Source: JBPCRW01 sp050996405 | GTDB lineage: Bacteria > Acidobacteriota > Blastocatellia > Pyrinomonadales > Pyrinomonadaceae | NCBI GenBank assembly: GCA_050996405.1 | Contig: JBPCRW010000066.1 | Span: 1 to 8,069 of the forward strand | Reading direction: 5' to 3' | DNA length: 8,069 nucleotides | Part shown: in pieces, positions 1 through 5,479 of the stretch | How the letters are laid out: each line of letters begins with the position of its first letter | Numbering within the stretch: position 1 is the first letter of the stretch | Made by a program: the position numbers and the translations under genes | The notes under the pieces: model-generated | The model's database searches: none | Told to the model about the DNA's origin: nothing | The model's input: the letters and a program-made list of their open reading frames with translations, nothing else

Positions 1-1226
1 AAAATCAAAAGTCGTCCGAGTTTCGGATGCGTGATAACCGACGCGGCTTTTGTTTCGTCGCCGATTTTAACAGCGATAATGCAGTGATTAAATTGGTGCG
101 GCGAAGCCCATTCCGCGCGCACATAACTTGCATCGTCCGCCGTAATGCTGACCAGATACGCGGTGATTCCGACGGCATTTAGCATTGCCCGCATCAAATT
201 CGCTTTGTCTTTGCAGTCGCCGTAGGATTTGGCAAAAATGTCTGTGGCGAGATGCGGGCGATAGCCGCCGCCTTTGCCCGTGCCGATTTGAATCGAGATA
301 TATTGAATCTGCTGAACGTAACTCGCAATCGCCTGAATTTTTTCAAATTCGGTTTTGGCATTTGTCGTTATCTCGCGCGCTTTGGCGGCAAGCGCGTCGT
401 CCGTATTCATTTGCGGGTCTTCGATTTCGCTCATCCATTTTGCGACATCGTTCCAATTTGAAAACGCGCGAATTTGCGTCGCGGCATTTTGCGGCGGAAA
501 AAAACTGACGGCGAGACGCGGCGCGAGACTCGTAACTTTCGGACTCGACGGCTCGTAATTTATCGGCTGCAAATCCTGCAATTCCCAAGAGTAAGAATTG
601 CCGGAAACCTGCGGTTCGACCGCTTCGTGATTGATGGTGACGCTCGTCGCCTTCCAGCCCGCCGGTAAATTTAAACTGAAACGCGCCGTCAAAACCGGCA
701 GTCGTTCTTGAAATTCAAACTGTGATTGGCTGAAAATAGTTCGTTCTTCGGAAACCGTTTCGTAGCCGAAAACGTCGCCCGTGTCGGCTTGTTCGGAAGC
801 GTCTATGACTTTGACGCGGGCTTCGTTATAAAGGTCGTTTGCCGCGAGCGCGACATCTATAATTTCCTTTTTGCCGTAGCTTTTCGTTTGTCCTCCGGCG
901 TGAATCAGCCACGCTTTGATGTCGCGCACCTTTTCGCTGCCGGTTTGATAAACGGCGCGGGCTAACGCTTCTTCGCGTCCTTCACGAACCAAAATACGGA
1001 CGGCGTAGCGCGTCGTCCGCGTCAGCGTTCCATCCGCGTCAATCGTTACGATTTCTTCGTTTCGCAGCACAACTGCCGGAACACCTTTGATTTCATAAAC
1101 GGGCGTTTGCGCGCGCGCCGCTTCCTGAAGCCAAGTCGGAACTGGTTCGTCAGCCAAAGCGACGGAAACATTTACAAGTAAAAAAGCAATTGCGGTAAAA
1201 ATAAATGTGAGCGATTTGCGATTCAT
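1..1226 (-). CDS. Secreted DUF3857/transglutaminase-like protein with intact Cys and His (3' part beyond window)
   Basis: The frame is open from an ATG at 1226 down to the left edge (408 full codons), so the C-terminus is missing. The start is supported by AGGAG (minus strand, 1232-1236) five bases upstream. Residues 1-25 form a signal peptide ending in ALA before DEPVP, so the product is probably exported to the periplasm or outer surface. Residues about 45-245 resemble the beta-rich DUF3857 domain. Residues about 285-408 are a transglutaminase-like core: the motif YGDCKDKA places the nucleophile at Cys338, and FNH places the catalytic His at 381. The expected Asp should lie just past the window edge. 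Family members are usually 600-700 residues. The substrate is unknown; such folds can be proteases or protein cross-linkers. It lies 85 bases downstream of a catalytically dead relative on the same strand, so the two are probably co-transcribed. Family assignment is firm; activity is inferred from residues only. Confidence 0.88.
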   Translation of the reverse strand, partial: MNRKSLTFIFTAIAFLLVNVSVALADEPVPTWLQEAARAQTPVYEIKGVPAVVLRNEEIVTIDADGTLTRTTRYAVRILVREGREEALARAVYQTGSEKVRDIKAWLIHAGGQTKSYGKKEIIDVALAANDLYNEARVKVIDASEQADTGDVFGYETVSEERTIFSQSQFEFQERLPVLTARFSLNLPAGWKATSVTINHEAVEPQVSGNSYSWELQDLQPINYEPSSPKVTSLAPRLAVSFFPPQNAATQIRAFSNWNDVAKWMSEIEDPQMNTDDALAAKAREITTNAKTEFEKIQAIASYVQQIQYISIQIGTGKGGGYRPHLATDIFAKSYGDCKDKANLMRAMLNAVGITAYLVSITADDASYVRAEWASPHQFNHCIIAVKIGDETKAASVITHPKLGRLLI

Positions 1227-1253
1227 AAAAACTCCTGAATTTTCGTGAAAGAA

Positions 1254-1301
1254 TTATGCGAATGAAAAAGGTATTTGAATGAATTTTTTTCACTCGCATA
1301 A
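1254..1301 (-). terminator. 16-bp stem-loop between the two DUF3857 genes
   Basis: Arms 1254-1269 and 1286-1301 are complementary over 16 positions, with one exception (1262/1293). That exception is an A-C mismatch on the plus strand but a G-U wobble in a minus-strand transcript, which favours a role in the minus-strand mRNA. The loop is 16 nt. The structure starts 10 bases after the stop codon of the upstream gene (TAG, 1314-1312) and ends about 27 bases before the start of the next. The A and T runs lie inside the stem and no clean U-tract follows, so it may be a partial terminator, a processing site or a 3'-end stabiliser that sets different levels of the two proteins. Confidence 0.5.
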
Positions 1302-1311
1302 AATAATTTAT

Positions 1312-3303
1312 CTAATTTGTTTTCGCCGCCGATGTTCCTTGACGCAGCGTTAATTGATGTTTGTCGGCTTTGTCAAAAGCGTCGAATAATTGTTTAACCG
1401 CCGGATAACTTTCGACCGGAAAACGAATCGCTCCGCCGTTGCCAAACGAAAATTTTCGATTATAGGTTAAAATTTTTCCATCTTTGGAAATAAGTATTTT
1501 CGTTTCGTGCGAGCCGATGCCTTGCGGGTCTTTAATCGGCGCGGGCGCGTCCGGGCTTTCGAGCGAAAATCCGTCGGGCAATTCGATTGTAATATTATCT
1601 TCTTCCGCCCACGGATAATTTATATAAACGTCATATTTCCGCGCGCTGGCGGAAAATTGCGGGCTGGCGTTTCGGTCGAAAACATCGGGCTGAAAAAAAA
1701 GCCGTTTGCCGGTGCGCGAAGCGTAATTCGGAACGCGAATTTTGAATGTGTAAATAAAAGGCTTTTCCGGGTCGGTCACGTTTTCAATCGTGAAATCATT
1801 AACCTGCGCCGCGCCGATATTGCTTTTAATTAAATTTTTTAAGGTCGCTTCTCTGACCTCAGGCGAATCGCCATTGTTATAATTTTTATGCATCGCCGCG
1901 CGATGACCCGTAAATTCGATGCGAGCTTCGCCTGTCAATGTTCCGTCTTCGGTTAATTTAAACTTGCCGCTCCGCCGTTCCATAGATTTTTCGGCGGACG
2001 AAAGCGGCGTTTGCACCCAGATTAAATCCTTTGAATCGGTCACGAGCGCGGTTTGAGCTTCTTCGTTCCAAGCCAGCATTCCGAACGGCATATAATAATT
2101 TGCGGGACTGAAAATCTGCCAGCTATTTCCGACTTTGACGGCGATGCTCGAAGAATTAAGCATCAATCTAACGTTGGGAATGCGCGGATTGAAAAACATT
2201 TCGCTGCGGTCGCCGGAAAGCGCGAGTCGAGCGTCGAAACCTGAGGCTTTTGCCAGCGCGCCGAACAGCGCGTCAATGTCGCCGCCGCTACCCATTTTCA
2301 ATTTCAGCGTGTCGCTCGCGGTTTTGCTGTCGCGCACCTTTTTGCGGTCGTCGTCGCTGACATTCGGCGTATAGGCGATATTTTTAATTTCCGTTTTGCA
2401 GTAATCGTAAATCTTTTTTAATTTTTCCTCGTCGCTGCTCGCGCCGTTTGTTATTTCCGCCGCCGCGCGTTTTATATCGTCATTTGGTTTAAGCGAATTT
2501 TTTGAACCGTCGTAAACGAATTTGCTGATTTCCTTCCAGTAGGCTTCCGCGTTCGTCGTCGGATTAGACGAATAATAAATATACATCCACGAACGCACTT
2601 CATCTTCGGGCAGCATATTCGGTTCTTCGTGAAACGCCGGAACATTTGTCATCGTCGCCCGCGAAAACCCGTCTTTGTCCTTTTCAAATTTGGTGTTTCC
2701 CGCATTAAAAGACTGGTAAAGCATTGCTCTGTTGCCGCTAAACGGTCTGACATAATACGAGACGTTTTCAATCGGAATATCGCGCTGGAAAATCAGACGC
2801 ATATTCGCTTCGCCATTTTCGATTACTTCGCGGTAACGAAATTCGACAATCGAGCCGATTTCGATTCCGGGCAGCGCAAAGGATTTAGCTTTGATTTTAA
2901 TGCCGTTCGCCTTGACAATATCGCGCTCTAAAATGTCTTCTTTTTTCAGATAAACGACCGAGCCGTCCGGTTTTGTCACACGCGCGTCAACGTCCTTTAT
3001 TTTTGTTCCTTTGATAAACGGAATGTCGCGTTTGCTAAACTCCTCGCGCCCGCGTTCGGTGAAAATTTTGACGCGGACGTAATTTTTCAAAGCTAGTTCG
3101 TCGGTCGAACTATCGTCCACGCGAACTTCCCAGAAAATGGCTTCGGCATCCGCGTCCGGTTCGACGGTCGGCATTTTCATTGCCAGTTCCTGCGGCGAAA
3201 CCGGTCTCCAATCCTTATCTTGTGCAAAACTTGTTTGGGAAAAAATAAATACCAGACAGAATAGAGAAAGCGAAAAAAAACGTTTTTCAAAAGGGAGATT
3301 CAT
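1312..3303 (-). CDS. Secreted DUF3857/transglutaminase-like protein, catalytic triad lost (pseudoenzyme)
   Basis: This 663-residue protein is full length for its family. Residues 1-27 are a signal peptide (hydrophobic 9-22, TSFAQ cleavage region). Residues about 50-225 fit DUF3857, about 285-405 fit a transglutaminase-like core, and about 440-655 are a beta-rich C-terminal region of the kind that usually follows. The core aligns with its neighbour, but the GDC motif reads GGDID (Ile343 in place of Cys), the FNH motif reads LNS (Ser384 in place of His), and the usual DPT reads FSPAN (Ser399 in place of Asp). All three predicted catalytic residues are therefore gone, while the fold-defining residues remain. 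A structural, binding or regulatory role is more likely than catalysis. The start is supported by GAGG on the minus strand (3315-3318), 11 bases upstream, a slightly long spacing. It is the first gene of a probable two-gene unit, divergent from fbaB. Confidence 0.85.
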   Translation of the reverse strand: MNLPFEKRFFSLSLFCLVFIFSQTSFAQDKDWRPVSPQELAMKMPTVEPDADAEAIFWEVRVDDSSTDELALKNYVRVKIFTERGREEFSKRDIPFIKGTKIKDVDARVTKPDGSVVYLKKEDILERDIVKANGIKIKAKSFALPGIEIGSIVEFRYREVIENGEANMRLIFQRDIPIENVSYYVRPFSGNRAMLYQSFNAGNTKFEKDKDGFSRATMTNVPAFHEEPNMLPEDEVRSWMYIYYSSNPTTNAEAYWKEISKFVYDGSKNSLKPNDDIKRAAAEITNGASSDEEKLKKIYDYCKTEIKNIAYTPNVSDDDRKKVRDSKTASDTLKLKMGSGGDIDALFGALAKASGFDARLALSGDRSEMFFNPRIPNVRLMLNSSSIAVKVGNSWQIFSPANYYMPFGMLAWNEEAQTALVTDSKDLIWVQTPLSSAEKSMERRSGKFKLTEDGTLTGEARIEFTGHRAAMHKNYNNGDSPEVREATLKNLIKSNIGAAQVNDFTIENVTDPEKPFIYTFKIRVPNYASRTGKRLFFQPDVFDRNASPQFSASARKYDVYINYPWAEEDNITIELPDGFSLESPDAPAPIKDPQGIGSHETKILISKDGKILTYNRKFSFGNGGAIRFPVESYPAVKQLFDAFDKADKHQLTLRQGTSAAKTN

Positions 3304-3487
3304 AGAAAGATATACCTCGACAGAAATTTATTGCAAAGATTCGCGGATTAAAAAATTTATTTTCACGGAAAAAGTCGCCCCAGAGAGCCGGCAATTATTT
3401 TGTTGAAAGAAAATTTTTCCCTTGCATATTACAGCAATGTTTTCTGTGAAACAAGAAAAAACTGTAAAAGTATTCAAAATAATTTTG
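3304..3487. other. Divergent intergenic region, DUF3857 side
   Basis: AT-rich noncoding stretch between the start of the minus-strand DUF3857 gene and the fbaB promoter. It must hold the promoter of the DUF3857 pair, but I see no convincing -35/-10 pair on the minus strand. Short open frames crossing this stretch on either strand lack ribosome binding sites and protein-like composition, so I call no gene here. Confidence 0.5.
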
Positions 3488-3496
3488 TGTTATAAT
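3488..3496 (+). promoter_or_regulatory. Extended -10 promoter of fbaB (TGTTATAAT)
   Basis: TGTTATAAT is a perfect TATAAT preceded by the extended TGn motif. No good -35 hexamer lies 16-18 bases upstream, which is common for extended -10 promoters. The predicted start site is near 3503-3505, immediately before the long stem-loop at 3508-3598, and gives a leader of about 138 nt before the fbaB ATG. The position and orientation fit fbaB and no other gene. Confidence 0.55.
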
Positions 3497-3507
3497 TTGC
3501 GAAAAAT

Positions 3508-3598
3508 CTTTCTCACTTTGCAGAAGCCCGCACGAAGTAATGGCGCAAGGTTGCAAAAACACACTTACTCCGTGCGTGTTTCCGCATTTTTGAGAAAG
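3508..3598 (+). promoter_or_regulatory. 91-nt near-palindromic stem-loop in the fbaB 5' leader
   Basis: One long imperfect hairpin. CTTTCTCA (3508-3515) pairs with TGAGAAAG (3591-3598). After a small internal loop (3516-3518 / 3587-3590) the stem resumes: 3519-3521 with 3584-3586, 3523-3527 with 3578-3582, 3529-3534 with 3571-3576, and 3536-3540 with 3565-3569. About 27 pairs form in all, interrupted by single mismatches, with a 24-nt apical loop (3541-3564). It starts right after the predicted transcription start and ends 43 nt before the fbaB ATG; the stretch after it is AT-rich and open, and contains the ribosome binding site. No U-tract follows, so it is not a simple terminator. Strand is not certain: two mismatches (3522/3583, 3535/3570) become G-U pairs on the minus strand, against one wobble (3526/3579) on the plus. 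It could be a leader RNA element, an mRNA stabiliser, or a palindromic repeat of REPIN or MITE type. Confidence 0.6.
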
Positions 3599-3641
3599 TC
3601 CTAATAAATTCAAAGAAATTATTTATATCAGGAGATTATAA

Positions 3642-4718
3642 ATGGCTGTCGAAACAGGTAAAATTCAAAAACTTTTAGGCGCGGATGCCGAAACGCTTTT
3701 AAATCATACTTCCAAAACAATTTCAAAAAACGATTTACATCTTCCGGGCGGCGATTTTGTCGATAGAATCTGGATGAATTCCGACCGCAATCCGAATGTT
3801 CTGCGTTCGCTACAGACGTTTTTCGATAATGGACGCTTGCGCGGCACGGGTTATCTTTCGATTCTGCCGGTTGACCAGGGCGTGGAGCATTCGGCGGGCG
3901 CGTCTTTCGCGCCGAATCCGCAATATTTCGACCCGGAAAATATCGTCAAACTCGCTATCGAAGGCGGCTGCAACGCCGTCGCTTCGACGTTTGGCGTGCT
4001 TGGAATCGTCGCTAGAAAATACGCGCATAAAATTCCGTTTATCGTCAAAATCAATCACAACGAGCTTTTAACTTATCCGAATAAATTCGACCAGGCGATG
4101 TTCGGCACGATTGACGAAGCCAGAAATATGGGCGCGACGGCAGTCGGCGCGACGATTTATTTCGGTTCGGAAGAATCAACGCGCCAAATCACGGAAGTTT
4201 CCAAAGCCTTTGCCTACGCGCACGAACTCGGAATGGCGACGGTTTTGTGGTGCTATCTGCGAAATCCGGCTTTCAAAACCAAAGAAGGCGATATGCACAC
4301 CGCCGCCGATTTGACCGGACAGGCAAATCACTTGGGCGTGACGATTCAAGCCGACATCATCAAACAAAAACTTCCCGAACGAAACGGCGGCTATAATGCT
4401 CTGAATATAGAAAGCAGCTACGGAAAAACCAGCCCTTTGATTTACGAAAAATTGACGACCGATAATCCGATTGACCTCGTTCGTTATCAAGTCGCAAATT
4501 GTTATATGGGACGCTGCGGCTTGATAAATTCGGGCGGCGAGTCGAAAGGCAAATCGGATTTGGCGGACGCGGTTCGCACGGCGGTCATCAACAAACGCGG
4601 TGGCGGAATGGGATTGATTTCCGGCAGAAAAGCCTTTCAGCGTCCGATGGCGGAAGGCATCGAACTGCTTAACGCGATTCAAGAGGTTTATCTATCGGAA
4701 GAAATTACCGTCGCCTAA
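3642..4718 (+). CDS. fbaB: Class I fructose-bisphosphate aldolase, FbaB (DhnA) type
   Basis: This 358-residue cytoplasmic enzyme of glycolysis/gluconeogenesis cleaves fructose 1,6-bisphosphate reversibly to dihydroxyacetone phosphate and glyceraldehyde 3-phosphate through a Schiff base, without a metal. It matches the E. coli FbaB family over its whole length (that protein is about 350 residues): YLSILPVDQGVEHSAGASFA at 71-90, KINHNE at 136-141, GATIYFGSEES at 169-179, and DLTGQANH at 223-230. The Schiff-base lysine is most likely Lys241 in ADIIKQK. The phosphate-binding loops are INSGG (295-299) and SGRKAF (327-332). All key motifs are intact. The ATG at 3642 is set by AGGAG (3630-3634) seven bases upstream. 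It is monocistronic: an extended -10 promoter and a structured leader precede it and a terminator follows. Regulation through the leader stem-loop is possible but unproven. Confidence 0.96.
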   Translation: MAVETGKIQKLLGADAETLLNHTSKTISKNDLHLPGGDFVDRIWMNSDRNPNVLRSLQTFFDNGRLRGTGYLSILPVDQGVEHSAGASFAPNPQYFDPENIVKLAIEGGCNAVASTFGVLGIVARKYAHKIPFIVKINHNELLTYPNKFDQAMFGTIDEARNMGATAVGATIYFGSEESTRQITEVSKAFAYAHELGMATVLWCYLRNPAFKTKEGDMHTAADLTGQANHLGVTIQADIIKQKLPERNGGYNALNIESSYGKTSPLIYEKLTTDNPIDLVRYQVANCYMGRCGLINSGGESKGKSDLADAVRTAVINKRGGGMGLISGRKAFQRPMAEGIELLNAIQEVYLSEEITVA

Positions 4719-4755
4719 AATTTTGAATCCGTTCGGCAAATCCGAGCGAAACTAA

Positions 4756-4780
4756 TTTTACGCAGCGTAAAAAACTGCGT
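4756..4780 (+). other. Two mutually exclusive small stems after fbaB
   Basis: TTTTACG (4756-4762) pairs with CGTAAAA (4766-4772) around a 3-nt loop. Alternatively ACGCAG (4760-4765) pairs with CTGCGT (4775-4780). The two stems share bases and cannot form together. They lie between the fbaB stop and its main terminator and may be an accessory 3'-end structure. The significance is low. Confidence 0.25.
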
Positions 4781-4800
4781 TTCCTTGATTATACGAAAGA

Positions 4801-4840
4801 AAAGCGCGCTTGCTTCGACAGACGCGCTTTCTCTTTTTCT
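4801..4840 (+). terminator. Rho-independent terminator of fbaB
   Basis: AAAGCGCG (4801-4808) pairs perfectly with CGCGCTTT (4823-4830) around a 14-nt loop, followed by the T-rich run CTCTTTTTCTTCT. It sits 82 bases past the fbaB stop and just before the end of the convergent HTH gene. The A-run before the stem on the plus strand gives some U-richness in the opposite direction, so it may also act as a bidirectional terminator. Confidence 0.8.
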
Positions 4841-4848
4841 TCTATTTA

Positions 4849-5091
4849 TCAGACCAGACTGTCCCGCATTTGCCTGATAAATTCGTCAAGACTCGATTGA
4901 TAAACGTAATAGTATTTGTTAAATGGATGCCGCGCGCCGCGAAGTTTGCCGGATTCGATATAACCGATAAGTGTCGGGCGTGAAGGAGCGGATTTTAAAA
5001 CTGCTCTGAGCGTTTGCTCAACCTCGCTCAACCGCAGAAGTTTATCCGGCTTGTAATAATTGGTAAAATTTTTTGAAACATTCGACGACAC
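4849..5091 (-). CDS. Small helix-turn-helix protein, excisionase/MerR-like fold (HTH_17-like)
   Basis: An 80-residue protein with a likely winged-helix DNA-binding domain of the excisionase family. The segment from about residue 18 (LLRLSEVEQTL) forms the first helix, SRPTLIGYIESGKL (about 37-50) resembles the recognition helix with the typical ...ESGKL end, and YYYVYQSSLDEFI (about 60-72) resembles the wing followed by the closing helix that in this family reads like W-x-I-x-x-x-x-L-E-x-F. The start is GTG at 5091; no in-frame ATG precedes the domain, an in-frame TAA lies ten codons upstream, and only a weak GGAAA serves as ribosome binding site. It ends in TGA followed directly by TAA. Such proteins act as excisionases, antitoxin-like regulators or local transcription factors. 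No integrase, attachment site or toxin partner is visible here, so the target is unknown; autoregulation through nearby inverted repeats is a guess. Confidence 0.65.
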   Translation of the reverse strand: MSSNVSKNFTNYYKPDKLLRLSEVEQTLRAVLKSAPSRPTLIGYIESGKLRGARHPFNKYYYVYQSSLDEFIRQMRDSLV

Positions 5092-5107
5092 GGCTTTTTT
5101 CCATAAA

Positions 5108-5251
5108 ATTAAGCTGACAAATTAGAACACTCTCTCAGACCTCTTTAAAACATCAATCAAACTTTCGCCTGATGAGCTGGTAAAAGTAATATAGATATAT
5201 TGTTTCATTTGTGCAACGAAAATATGCGCTTAAGAAAAAATTCAGCTTAAT
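5108..5251. repeat. 10-bp inverted repeat flanking the HTH promoter region
   Basis: ATTAAGCTGA (5108-5117) and its exact complement TCAGCTTAAT (5242-5251) enclose 124 bases that contain the putative HTH-gene promoter. The copies are perfect over ten bases and do not extend further. They could be operator half-sites for a looping repressor, or chance in AT-rich DNA. Confidence 0.35.
5188..5216 (-). promoter_or_regulatory. Possible promoter of the HTH gene
   Basis: On the minus strand TTGCAC (5216-5211) is followed after exactly 17 bases by TATATT (5193-5188). The -10 matches consensus at five of six positions, the -35 only at the first three. It would give a leader of about 90 nt before the GTG start at 5091. 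AT-rich DNA yields such matches by chance, so confidence is modest. Confidence 0.35.
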
Positions 5252-5325
5252 ACGTTAAAACCGTCCAAAATCTTAAGGTTTATTAAAACCGCAAAATTCT
5301 TAAGCCTCAGTAAAACCTGTTAAGG
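5229..5325. repeat. Degenerate 28-bp direct repeats with recurrent CTTAAG
   Basis: TTAAAACCG occurs at 5255-5263 and 5283-5291 (spacing 28), with the variant GTAAAACCT at 5310-5318 (spacing 27). In the first two units a CTTAAG follows (5272-5277, 5299-5304); the third has GTTAAG (5319-5324). A further CTTAAG lies at 5229-5234. The roughly constant period suggests tandem protein-binding sites upstream of the gene at 5480, or relics of a repeat. The units are imperfect, so this is not a CRISPR. Confidence 0.4.
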
Positions 5326-5427
5326 TAACCCAAATCATTCAATTCTTAAAAATTATAAAACTCATTAAATCTTTTAAAACTAGCATTTACGTGGACATTT
5401 ATTTTCTCTAATCTGTTTCATAGACGG

Positions 5428-5455
5428 GACAAGTTGCTGACAAAGTGTCCTTGTC
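5428..5455 (+). other. Small stem-loop upstream of the secreted-protein gene
   Basis: GACAAG (5428-5433) pairs with CTTGTC (5450-5455), and inside it GACA (5439-5442) pairs with TGTC (5446-5449) around the loop AAG, leaving a 5-nt bulge. It lies 11 bases before the GGAGG ribosome binding site, so it may affect translation initiation or be an operator palindrome at DNA level. Confidence 0.3.
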
Positions 5456-5466
5456 AATAAAAGTTT

Positions 5467-5471
5467 GGAGG
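5467..5471 (+). promoter_or_regulatory. GGAGG ribosome binding site that sets the start at 5480
   Basis: A perfect GGAGG lies eight bases before the ATG at 5480. A longer reading from the TTG at 5465 would put the start codon inside this site and add five residues ahead of the signal peptide, so the ATG is the real start. Confidence 0.85.
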
Positions 5472-5479
5472 ACAAATAT

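Larger units (their letters stand above)
5092..5479. other. AT-rich noncoding region between the HTH gene and the broken secreted-protein gene
   Basis: About 390 bases with no credible coding frame. It is notably AT-rich, with stops in all frames. It holds a possible minus-strand promoter, a 10-bp inverted repeat around that promoter, degenerate repeats of about 28 bp with recurring CTTAAG, and a stem-loop just upstream of the ribosome binding site of the next gene. A plus-strand promoter for the gene at 5480 is expected; TTTACG (5386-5391) and TAATCT (5409-5414) are 17 bases apart, but both match poorly. Confidence 0.6.

Noticed and set aside
343..588. 81-residue minus-strand open frame within the first gene
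   Set aside because: Out of frame with the transglutaminase-like coding sequence, which is continuous across it with conserved motifs.
3508..3598. Known riboswitch (c-di-GMP, glycine, TPP, cobalamin)
   Set aside because: The characteristic conserved loops of these classes are not seen; the element is mostly one long hairpin.
3395..3613. 72-residue minus-strand open frame between the DUF3857 gene and fbaB
   Set aside because: It spans the palindromic leader, has no ribosome binding site and low-complexity composition.
4176..4682. 168-residue open frame antisense to fbaB
   Set aside because: It lies wholly inside a clearly real, highly conserved gene, has no ribosome binding site and has Arg/Ala/Phe-rich shadow composition.
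5229..5325. CRISPR array
   Set aside because: Units are degenerate, only about three, with no constant repeat and no variable spacers of uniform length; no cas genes.
5465..5479. TTG start adding five residues to the secreted protein
   Set aside because: The TTG overlaps the GGAGG ribosome binding site; the ATG at 5480 has ideal spacing and begins a normal signal peptide.
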